Part shown: positions 1 through 4,215 of the stretch, one piece after another
How positions within the stretch are numbered: the first letter of the stretch is position 1
Layout: each line of letters starts with the position of its first letter
NCBI GenBank assembly: GCA_025928535.1
Contig: JAICJJ010000152.1
Span: 1 to 6,903, forward strand
Reading direction: 5' to 3'
Length of the DNA: 6,903 nt
From: Thermomicrobiales bacterium
GTDB lineage: Bacteria; Chloroflexota; Chloroflexia; Thermomicrobiales; UBA6265
Made by a program: the position numbers and the translations under genes
The notes under the pieces: generated by a model
Told to the model about the DNA's origin: nothing
The model's database searches: none
What the model saw: only the letters and a program-made list of their open reading frames with translations

Positions 1-157
1 GAATCGCACCCAGGTCGTGGCGCTCCTCCTTTACAAGAACGCGTTCACGATCAATCGCGCCGGCTACGCGGCGGCGATCGCGGTCATCCTGACGCTGGTC
101 ATCCTCGTCGTCTCGTACGCGGTGATCACGTTGCGGATGCGCAGCGCGGAGGCCTGA
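1..157 (+). CDS. Sugar ABC transporter permease, MalF/UgpA type (3' end only)
   Basis: Only the last 51 codons are present; the gene starts before the window and ends at the TGA at 155-157. The reading frame begins at base 2. The visible peptide has the C-terminal signature of the first permease of carbohydrate (CUT1-type) importers: LLLYKNAFTINRAGYAAA, then one hydrophobic span (about AIAVILTLVILVVSYAVIT) and a short basic tail, LRMRSAEA. By family knowledge this subunit pairs with a MalG-type permease in the inner membrane to form the sugar channel. The next gene is exactly such a partner and starts one base after this stop, so the two are surely co-transcribed. The last codons also carry the Shine-Dalgarno of that gene (GGAGG, 148-152). 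The substrate cannot be read from this fragment. Confidence 0.9.
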   Translation, partial: NRTQVVALLLYKNAFTINRAGYAAAIAVILTLVILVVSYAVITLRMRSAEA

Positions 158-158
158 G

Positions 159-1058
159 ATGGCGACGGCGACCGAACGCATCGGCCCGAACGCGCGGGCG
201 ACGACGGCCGCGCGGCCGACGGCGGCGCGCCGGCTGGCGACCCGCTGGCTCGGCGCGGGCGTGGTCTACGCGATCCTGATCGTCGCCTTGCTGCTCGCGA
301 TCGGCCCGTTCGTCGCCATCGCCCTGGCCGGCTTCAAGAGCGGGGGCGAATTGGCGAGCAATCCGTTCGGCCTGCCCGTCCAGTGGTCGGTCGCCAATTT
401 CACCTCCGCCTGGACGCAGGCGCACTTTTCGCAATATTTCCGCAGCAGCATCGTTGTCGCCGCGCCCGTGGTGCTCGGTTCGACGGCACTGTCGGTCCTG
501 AGCGGCTACGCGTTCGGCCGCATGCATTTTCCGGGCAACCGGGCGCTCTTTTTCGTCATGCTGCTCGGGATCATGATTCCGGGCGAAGCGGTGATCATCC
601 CCCTCTATCACAACTTGCGGCAGATGCGCCTGCTCGACACCTACTGGGCCATCATCTTGCCGCAGATCGCCTTCAGCGTGTCGTTCGGCACGTTCTGGAT
701 GCGGGGCTTTTTCAGCCAGGCGCCGCAAGACCTGGTCGACGCGGCGACGGTCGACGGCGCCAATTCATGGCAAACCCTGTGGGATGTCTTGCTGCCGCTG
801 GCGCGGCCGGCGATTCTCTCGATGGCCGTGCTCTTCTTCGTCTGGAGTTGGAACGATTTTCTGCTGCCGTTGGTCGTCGTCTCACGCGAAGAGTTGCGGA
901 CGCTGCCGCTGGGGCTGGCCTTTTTCCAGGGCCGCTATGCCAGCGATCTGCCGCTGATGGCAGCGGGCGCGACATTGGTCGCCCTGCCGACGATCGTCGT
1001 CTACGTCCTGTTGCAACGCCACTTCATCCGCGGCATCGCCAGCGGCGCGGTGAAATAG
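159..1058 (+). CDS. Carbohydrate ABC transporter permease, MalG/UgpE type
   Basis: A complete 299-residue inner-membrane permease of a binding-protein-dependent sugar importer. After an Ala/Thr/Arg-rich cytoplasmic lead of about 30 residues there are six likely membrane spans, near residues 33-57, 97-117, 128-150, 161-180, 218-240 and 266-286. The EAA loop that docks on the ATPase is clear: DAATVDGA at 194-201 followed by LLPLARPAI at 211-219, including the conserved Gly and the LP pair. The length is usual for the MalG/UgpE family (about 270-300). The ATG at 159 follows the upstream stop by one base and has GGAGG six bases before it, so the start is well supported. It works with the preceding MalF-type permease. 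The binding protein is expected upstream; no ATPase gene is visible, and CUT1 systems often use a shared ATPase encoded elsewhere. The substrate (di-/oligosaccharide or glycerol phosphate) is not decidable here. This is the last gene of the operon; GC hairpins follow its stop. Confidence 0.95.
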   Translation: MATATERIGPNARATTAARPTAARRLATRWLGAGVVYAILIVALLLAIGPFVAIALAGFKSGGELASNPFGLPVQWSVANFTSAWTQAHFSQYFRSSIVVAAPVVLGSTALSVLSGYAFGRMHFPGNRALFFVMLLGIMIPGEAVIIPLYHNLRQMRLLDTYWAIILPQIAFSVSFGTFWMRGFFSQAPQDLVDAATVDGANSWQTLWDVLLPLARPAILSMAVLFFVWSWNDFLLPLVVVSREELRTLPLGLAFFQGRYASDLPLMAAGATLVALPTIVVYVLLQRHFIRGIASGAVK

Positions 1059-1077
1059 CGGGCTTTCGCTTGTCCAG

Positions 1078-1095
1078 CGGCGGACGTTGCCGCCG
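1078..1095 (+). terminator. GC hairpin after the permease operon, possible terminator
   Basis: A perfect 6-bp stem (CGGCGG at 1078-1083 with CCGCCG at 1090-1095) around a 6-base loop, ACGTTG, starts 20 bases after the permease stop. No T-run follows, so it is not a standard intrinsic terminator. It could be a 3' stabilising structure or part of a terminator together with the larger hairpin downstream. Confidence 0.35.
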
Positions 1096-1157
1096 GCGAT
1101 GAAGCAGCGTCCCGCCATGCGGCGATCGATTCGTCCCGATGAGCGCCTTGACGCGGA

Positions 1158-1192
1158 GCGCGGCGGCGAGAGGGGTGTTCCCGCCGCCGCGC
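1158..1192. terminator. Strong 11-bp hairpin between convergent genes, possible bidirectional terminator
   Basis: GCGCGGCGGCG (1158-1168) pairs perfectly with CGCCGCCGCGC (1182-1192), leaving a 13-base loop. It lies between the stop codons of the permease (plus strand) and the sugar dehydrogenase (minus strand), the usual place for a shared terminator. Neither side has a clear T-run, so termination is inferred from position and stem strength only. Confidence 0.45.
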
Positions 1193-1206
1193 CGTCATGA
1201 AACCTG

Positions 1207-1225
1207 CCGGCCGCTACGCGGCCGG
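1207..1225 (-). terminator. 8-bp hairpin over the dehydrogenase stop codon
   Basis: CCGGCCGC (1207-1214) pairs perfectly with GCGGCCGG (1218-1225) across a 3-base loop. The minus-strand TAG of the dehydrogenase (1214-1216) falls at the tip of this hairpin. On the minus strand the stem is followed after a few bases by a short TTT only. It may add to termination or 3'-end protection of the dehydrogenase mRNA. Confidence 0.35.
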
Positions 1226-2683
1226 TTGGGGCGTGCCCGGCTCCGCCGGCGGGTTGGCCGTCGGGGTGGCCGATTCGAGCGGCGCGGTTTCGGCGCCAGC
1301 CGGAATCTTGTCCGCTTGCGCCAGTCGCCACACCGTTCCCTGCGGATTGGCTTCCGGGTTGTAATCGCGCGTGAATTCGCAATTGCAGGCGGTCAGGTAG
1401 ACCTCGCCTGCTTCGTCTTCGCCGGCGCCCGTCACCAACAGTTTCGTGTCGAGCAGATCGGCGAATCGCCAGGCGCCGCCATCGCCGCGGACGAGGCCGC
1501 GGACAATCCCGGAACACCAGTCGGACGAGAAATAGATGCCGTCGAGGCTGGGCGAAACCGCGCCCCGATAAACGCCGATGCCGGTGATGTCGCAGCCTGC
1601 TTCCCCCTGTTGATATTCGGCCACTGGCAGCACGCCGACCTGCCCGCGCGGGCAGGAGGCGATGTACGCCGGATAGCAATGGGACGCTTCCAACCAGTCC
1701 CAGCCGTAGTTCTGGCCGCCTTTCTCGCCGGCTGGCGCGAAGTCGATCTCTTCCCATGTGACCTGGCCGACATCGGCAATGTAGAGATCGCTCGTCGCGC
1801 GGTCCCAACTGAACTGCCACGGATTGCGCAGGCCGTACGCCCAGATTTCGCGGCGCGCCGCCGGGTGGTAGTCGCCGGCTTCCAGGCTCAGGCCCGAGGT
1901 CTCGCCGATCACATCGGTGAATGCGTTCGACTGGACGACATGGGCATTGGCGAACGGATTGTCCTGCGGAATGCCGTATGGCTGGTCGCCGCTCGGCGCC
2001 ACGTCGATCCGCAGCAATTTGCCGAGCAGACTGCTCGTGTTTTGCGCGTTGTTGTACGGGTCGCCGCCCATGCCGCCGTCGCCGAGAGCGATGTAGAGAT
2101 AGCCATCCGGCCCGAACTTGATCGTGCCGCCATTGTGGTTGACATATGGCTGGGCAACGGTCAGCAGAAGTCGGCCGCCGGTGCGATCGGCCTTGTTCGG
2201 ATCGTCGTTTGCGACGTGGAACTCCATGATGAACGTGCTGCCGTTGGTGTGATAGTCGGTGAAATCGACGTAGAAGAGCCCGTTGTCCTTGTAGTTCGGA
2301 TGGAACGCCAGCCCGAGCAGCCCTTGCTCGAGATAGGCGGTCTGGACGAGATCATGCAGATCGAGAAACGGCTCCGGCAGCAGCGCGCCATTCCGATCGA
2401 CGATTCGGATGCGGCCGACCCGCTCGACGATGAAGAGCCGGCCGCTGCCGTCGTGCGGCGCGGCGACATTGACCGGGTCGGCCAGCCCCCCCGCGACCTT
2501 GACAAGTTGGATCGCCGGATTGCCCGGCAACGCGCCGCCGGGATGGGCGACGCCGGGAGCGGCCGGGCCGCCCGCCACGGGCGTCGCGTCCTGCGCCGCG
2601 GCCGGCCGAACGCCCAATCCGGGCAGTTCGCCGAGCAGGAGCGCGACGGCGAACACGAACGAAAACAACGTGCGGTGGTTCAT
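1214..2683 (-). CDS. Exported PQQ-dependent sugar dehydrogenase (glucose/sorbosone dehydrogenase family)
   Basis: A 489-residue six-bladed beta-propeller quinoprotein of the soluble glucose dehydrogenase/aldose sugar dehydrogenase (GSDH) family, predicted to oxidise sugars outside the membrane with PQQ and Ca2+. Residues 1-30 form a signal peptide ending AAA before QDATP. Family blocks are EQGLLGLAFHPNY (119-131), HNGGTIKFGPDGYLYIALGD (183-202), LLGKLLRID (219-227), YGLRNPWQFSWD (283-294), IADVGQVTWEEID (302-314) and NYGWDWLE (325-332). H183 aligns with the catalytic His and R286 with the PQQ-binding Arg of soluble glucose dehydrogenase. Six cysteines (336, 344, 364, 390, 433, 435) are in the C-terminal half and could form disulfides. 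The last 30 residues are a disordered Pro/Ala/Thr tail. The ATG at 2683 is chosen because GGGGGGAA lies five bases upstream and it starts the signal peptide. An in-frame start 15 codons earlier would put WRRRPASRAVGG before it and run into a hairpin. The true sugar substrate is unknown. Confidence 0.92.
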   Translation of the reverse strand: MNHRTLFSFVFAVALLLGELPGLGVRPAAAQDATPVAGGPAAPGVAHPGGALPGNPAIQLVKVAGGLADPVNVAAPHDGSGRLFIVERVGRIRIVDRNGALLPEPFLDLHDLVQTAYLEQGLLGLAFHPNYKDNGLFYVDFTDYHTNGSTFIMEFHVANDDPNKADRTGGRLLLTVAQPYVNHNGGTIKFGPDGYLYIALGDGGMGGDPYNNAQNTSSLLGKLLRIDVAPSGDQPYGIPQDNPFANAHVVQSNAFTDVIGETSGLSLEAGDYHPAARREIWAYGLRNPWQFSWDRATSDLYIADVGQVTWEEIDFAPAGEKGGQNYGWDWLEASHCYPAYIASCPRGQVGVLPVAEYQQGEAGCDITGIGVYRGAVSPSLDGIYFSSDWCSGIVRGLVRGDGGAWRFADLLDTKLLVTGAGEDEAGEVYLTACNCEFTRDYNPEANPQGTVWRLAQADKIPAGAETAPLESATPTANPPAEPGTPQPAA

Positions 2684-2688
2684 GAACG

Positions 2689-2696
2689 TTCCCCCC
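2689..2696 (-). promoter_or_regulatory. Ribosome binding site fixing the dehydrogenase start
   Basis: Minus-strand GGGGGGAA, five bases before the ATG at 2683. It decides between this start, which gives a normal signal peptide, and the in-frame start 45 bases upstream, which would add an Arg-rich lead. Confidence 0.7.
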
Positions 2697-2713
2697 ACTG
2701 CGCGTGACGCTGG

Positions 2714-2742
2714 CCGCCGTCTCCACACCCCGAAGACGGCGG
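2714..2742 (-). promoter_or_regulatory. Inverted repeat upstream of the sugar dehydrogenase: operator or 5'-leader hairpin
   Basis: CCGCCGTCT (2714-2722) and AGACGGCGG (2734-2742) are perfect 9-bp inverted arms with an 11-base spacer, 31 bases upstream of the dehydrogenase ATG. The arm centres are 20 bp apart, two helical turns, which fits a dimeric repressor site. As RNA it would be a stable leader hairpin. A weak minus-strand -10-like TACGAT lies just beyond it (2749-2754), but no good -35 was found. Next to it is an 8-base palindrome GGGCGCCC (2741-2748). The function is inferred from position only. Confidence 0.45.
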
Positions 2743-2795
2743 GCGCCCATCGTACCCGGTCTCGGCGGCAAGTGGCGCCCCGGAGGACGACATCC

Positions 2796-2850
2796 GGACG
2801 ACGCCCGGCTGGTTCGGCCGTGACGAAAGCCTTCGACCCCCAACCAGGCG
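2796..2850 (+). repeat. Imperfect 55-base direct repeat, copy A (left of the TA module)
   Basis: Aligned without gaps to 4072-4126, 38 of 55 bases agree by hand count. The best parts are GGACGACGCC against GGATGACGCC (9 of 10) and TGACGAAAGCCTTCGAC (2821-2837) against TGACGGAGACCTTCGAC (14 of 17). Similarity ends on the left side of the block. The two copies bracket the toxin-antitoxin module. Their sequence, rich in CCTTCGAC and CGGGATGAC words, is like the short intergenic repeats common in some high-GC genomes. Confidence 0.5.
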
Positions 2851-2895
2851 CGCGTCAAGATTTTGCGCGGGGCGTGACACGCCGCTCCCACGATC

Positions 2896-2917
2896 ATCCC
2901 GAGCGAAGTCGCGGGAT
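2896..2917. repeat. Short palindromic unit resembling dispersed intergenic repeats
   Basis: ATCCCG (2896-2901) and CGGGAT (2912-2917) are perfect 6-bp inverted arms around AGCGAAGTCG. Read on the minus strand the unit is of the type GATCCC...CGACTTCGCTCGGGATGA, which resembles short repeats scattered in intergenic DNA of several bacterial phyla. The family link is from memory of the motif, not from a search. The word CGCGGGAT recurs at 4068-4075 next to repeat copy B. Confidence 0.45.
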
Positions 2918-3005
2918 CTCGTCGTCCATCGGCGACCGAGCGCGAGATGCTGCGACACGCTGCGCTGAAAAACGCGGCGCGGACACGATCGCGACGACCT
3001 GATGG

Positions 3006-3023
3006 CGGCATTTTTTCATGCCG
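3006..3023 (+). other. Small hairpin with a T-rich loop
   Basis: CGGCAT (3006-3011) pairs perfectly with ATGCCG (3018-3023); the loop is TTTTTC. The T-run is in the loop instead of after the stem, so it is not a terminator of normal form. It lies about 60 bases before the antitoxin -10 candidate and has no evident role. Confidence 0.4.
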
Positions 3024-3077
3024 TTCCGGCGAGGTCCCGCGGCACGATCACTCGGCATTCGCTCTCGATTCAGTTGC

Positions 3078-3096
3078 GGCGTACAATAGGCGTACA
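3078..3096 (+). promoter_or_regulatory. Candidate TA promoter -10 inside an 11-bp-spaced direct repeat (operator candidate)
   Basis: GGCGTACA occurs at 3078-3085 and again at 3089-3096, a period of 11 bp, one helical turn. The first copy overlaps TACAAT (3082-3087), which matches the sigma-70 -10 consensus in five of six positions; the -35 region is poor. Further down, CTGTACAG (3140-3147) is a perfect palindrome sharing the GTACA core. DUF1778/ribbon-helix-helix antitoxins are known to repress their own operon at short repeated sites, so this is the natural autoregulation site. The leader to the antitoxin ATG would be about 80 bases. Confidence 0.45.
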
Positions 3097-3161
3097 GCGC
3101 GAACGGGTTTGACTGGCAGCCGTCGTGTGGCCCGGATCGCTGTACAGTTGTTCGATCATGT

Positions 3162-3166
3162 AAGGA
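3162..3166 (+). promoter_or_regulatory. Ribosome binding site deciding the antitoxin start
   Basis: AAGGA at 3162-3166 lies nine bases before ATG 3176 and directly against ATG 3167. Normal spacing favours the downstream ATG, shortening the protein by three residues (MAD). Confidence 0.6.
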
Positions 3167-3175
3167 ATGGCCGAC

Positions 3176-3496
3176 ATGGCATCGACAAATTCGCCTGCGT
3201 GCGCTTCAGCGTCGTCAAGGCGGCAGACGAAAAGCCGGCGGATCGCGTTGCGGTTGACGCCGGAACTGGGCGAGCGTCTCGATCGTGCCGTCGCCGTGAG
3301 CGGGCGATCGCAATCCGATCTCGTGACCGAGGCGATCGCCGAAAAGGCGAGCGAAATCGTGCGCGAGCAACGTCTGCTCGAATTGACCGACTATGACATG
3401 GACGCGCTCCTCGATGCGATCGATCATCCGTCGAAGCCGAACGAGGCCATGCTCCGGTCGATCGCACGCTGGCGCAAGTTTCGCGCGTCAGTCTGA
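3176..3496 (+). CDS. TacA-type antitoxin, DUF1778 ribbon-helix-helix family
   Basis: A 106-residue antitoxin of the DUF1778 (TacA) family, which binds DNA and neutralises a partner GNAT toxin. After a Ser/Ala/Arg-rich lead of about 20 residues, RRIALRLTPELGERLDRAV followed by SGRSQSDLVTEAIAEKA (about 21-58) is the N-terminal ribbon-helix-helix with its DNA-facing strand. Residues 67-104 (LLELTDYDMDALLDAIDHP, then SKPNEAMLRSIARWR) are the family's C-terminal toxin-wrapping segment with the conserved P-x-x-P-N-E-A-x-x-R pattern. The ATG at 3176 is preferred: AAGGA (3162-3166) is nine bases before it. The in-frame ATG at 3167 touches that site and would leave no spacing. The length is typical for the family (about 90-110). 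The toxin gene follows after three bases in the same frame. Expression is probably autoregulated through the repeats at 3078-3096. Confidence 0.9.
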   Translation: MASTNSPACASASSRRQTKSRRIALRLTPELGERLDRAVAVSGRSQSDLVTEAIAEKASEIVREQRLLELTDYDMDALLDAIDHPSKPNEAMLRSIARWRKFRASV

Positions 3497-3499
3497 AGG

Positions 3500-4099
3500 G
3501 TGTCCGACGCGCCGAACGCCGGTCGAAGTTGGCCCGCCGATCTCGTCATTGGGCGGTTCGACGCGCTGCGGCACGATGCCGCGGGGTTCGATTGCGGCAA
3601 GGCCGATCTCAACGCATACATTCAGCATGGCGTTCTCGAAGATGAACGAGACCGCACCACCGCGTGCTACGTGCTGGCAAGTCGAGCCGAGACCAATTCG
3701 ACCCGGCCGGTGCTCGGCTATTTCACGCTGAACAGTTTCGCGTTGTCGAAGCGCCAAGCGCGCCGGCGCGACCGTGATCGCTCGCTGGGACGATACGACC
3801 CGGTCCCTGCCGTCCTCATCGGTCGTCTGGCGCTGGACGTCTCGATGCAGAGACAGGGGCTCGGCAGCGTCCTCCTGGCGGAGGCGATCGGCCGCGTTCT
3901 TGAAATGAGTCAGGCGATTGGCGCCGCCGTCGTCGTGGTCCACGCCATCGACGACGACGCGGCGGCCTTCTATGAGCATCAAGGATTCACGCGGTTCCGT
4001 GATGAACCGAATCATCTCTCTTACCCGTTGGCGACTTTCGCCGCCGCGATCGCATCATTGGATCAGCCGCGGGATGACGCCACCCCGGGTCGCCCCTGA
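3500..4099 (+). CDS. TacT-type GNAT toxin (tRNA-acetylating acetyltransferase family)
   Basis: A 199-residue GNAT acetyltransferase of the TacT/AtaT-like toxin group. By family knowledge these use acetyl-CoA to acetylate the amino group of charged tRNA and stop translation in the cytoplasm. The N-terminal FDCGKADLNAYIQ (30-42) is the hallmark of the group. LIGRLALDVSMQRQGLGSVLL (106-126) is the acetyl-CoA motif with Q117-x-x-G120-x-G122. AAAFYEHQGFTRF (154-166) includes Y158, which aligns with the catalytic Tyr of TacT. The start is GTG at 3500; no other start lies between the antitoxin stop and the FDCGK motif. It is three bases after that stop, with AAGG too close for normal initiation, so translation is probably coupled to the antitoxin. 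The family usually ends near the SYPLATF strand (174-180). The last 12 or so residues and the TGA come from repeat copy B. The cognate antitoxin is the preceding gene. The exact tRNA target is unknown. Confidence 0.9.
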   Translation: MSDAPNAGRSWPADLVIGRFDALRHDAAGFDCGKADLNAYIQHGVLEDERDRTTACYVLASRAETNSTRPVLGYFTLNSFALSKRQARRRDRDRSLGRYDPVPAVLIGRLALDVSMQRQGLGSVLLAEAIGRVLEMSQAIGAAVVVVHAIDDDAAAFYEHQGFTRFRDEPNHLSYPLATFAAAIASLDQPRDDATPGRP

Positions 4100-4126
4100 C
4101 GGAGACCTTCGACTCCGGACCTTTCG
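4072..4126 (+). repeat. Imperfect 55-base direct repeat, copy B (right of the TA module)
   Basis: Same orientation as copy A at 2796-2850, 1276 bases away, 38 of 55 positions identical without gaps. It covers the last nine codons and the stop (TGA 4097-4099) of the GNAT toxin and ends just before the -35 of the cyclase promoter. It therefore lies across a gene end, unlike copy A, which is intergenic. Confidence 0.5.
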
Positions 4127-4127
4127 C

Positions 4128-4158
4128 TTGTCATGAACCGACGGGGGGATTCTATACT
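4128..4158 (+). promoter_or_regulatory. Sigma-70-type promoter for the cyclase gene
   Basis: TTGTCA (4128-4133) and TATACT (4153-4158) each match the consensus hexamers in five of six positions, with a 19-base spacer, slightly longer than the ideal 17. Transcription would start near 4165, giving a leader of about 50 bases to the GTG at 4216. This lets the cyclase be expressed apart from the TA module upstream. Confidence 0.55.
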
Positions 4159-4200
4159 GCGCAGAGAGCCGCTTCGCGTCACACCGCGGTGGCCGAATGC

Positions 4201-4210
4201 GGAGGGGGGA
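4201..4210 (+). promoter_or_regulatory. Ribosome binding site deciding the cyclase start
   Basis: GGAGGGGGGA at 4201-4210 stands five bases before GTG 4216 and eleven before ATG 4222. It lies downstream of the GTG at 4189 that opens the longest frame, so that longest start is unlikely. Confidence 0.65.
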
Positions 4211-4215
4211 ATCCC

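Larger units (their letters stand above)
2684..3175. other. 490-base non-coding stretch between the dehydrogenase and the TA module
   Basis: No convincing gene on either strand: open frames here are short, lack ribosome sites and resemble no family. From left to right it holds the dehydrogenase ribosome site and inverted repeat (2689-2742), repeat copy A (2796-2850), a palindromic repeat unit (2896-2917), a T-loop hairpin (3006-3023), and the promoter/operator candidate of the antitoxin (3078-3147). The stretch 2921-3000 shows nothing recognisable. Confidence 0.6.

Noticed and set aside
126..728. 200-codon minus-strand open frame within the permease gene
   Set aside because: Antisense to a well-supported membrane protein; the translation is charged and repetitive, without family features.
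1063..1074. Exact 12-mer CTTTCGCTTGTC shared with 4121-4132
   Set aside because: One shared 12-mer pair is about what chance gives in a window this long, and the flanks do not align.
1139..2707. 522-codon open frame on the plus strand, longer than the annotated gene opposite
   Set aside because: It is the antisense shadow of the dehydrogenase: no family motifs, low-complexity Arg/Ala/Asp-rich translation, no ribosome site, while the minus strand encodes clear GSDH motifs and a signal peptide.
2684..2728. N-terminal extension of 15 codons on the dehydrogenase
   Set aside because: It would place an Arg-rich stretch before the signal peptide, ends inside the inverted repeat and has no ribosome site, whereas the ATG at 2683 has one.
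3109..3114. TTGACT as a -35 box for the antitoxin promoter
   Set aside because: A good hexamer, but nothing resembling a -10 lies 16-19 bases downstream (CCGGAT region); TACAAT upstream with the repeats is more convincing.
2947..3396. 149-codon plus-strand open frame through the TA promoter and antitoxin
   Set aside because: Out of frame with the DUF1778 antitoxin, covers its promoter and ribosome site, and shows no domain.
3488..4015. 175-codon minus-strand open frame opposite the GNAT toxin
   Set aside because: The plus strand has the complete GNAT motif set and proper operon position; the antisense frame resembles nothing.
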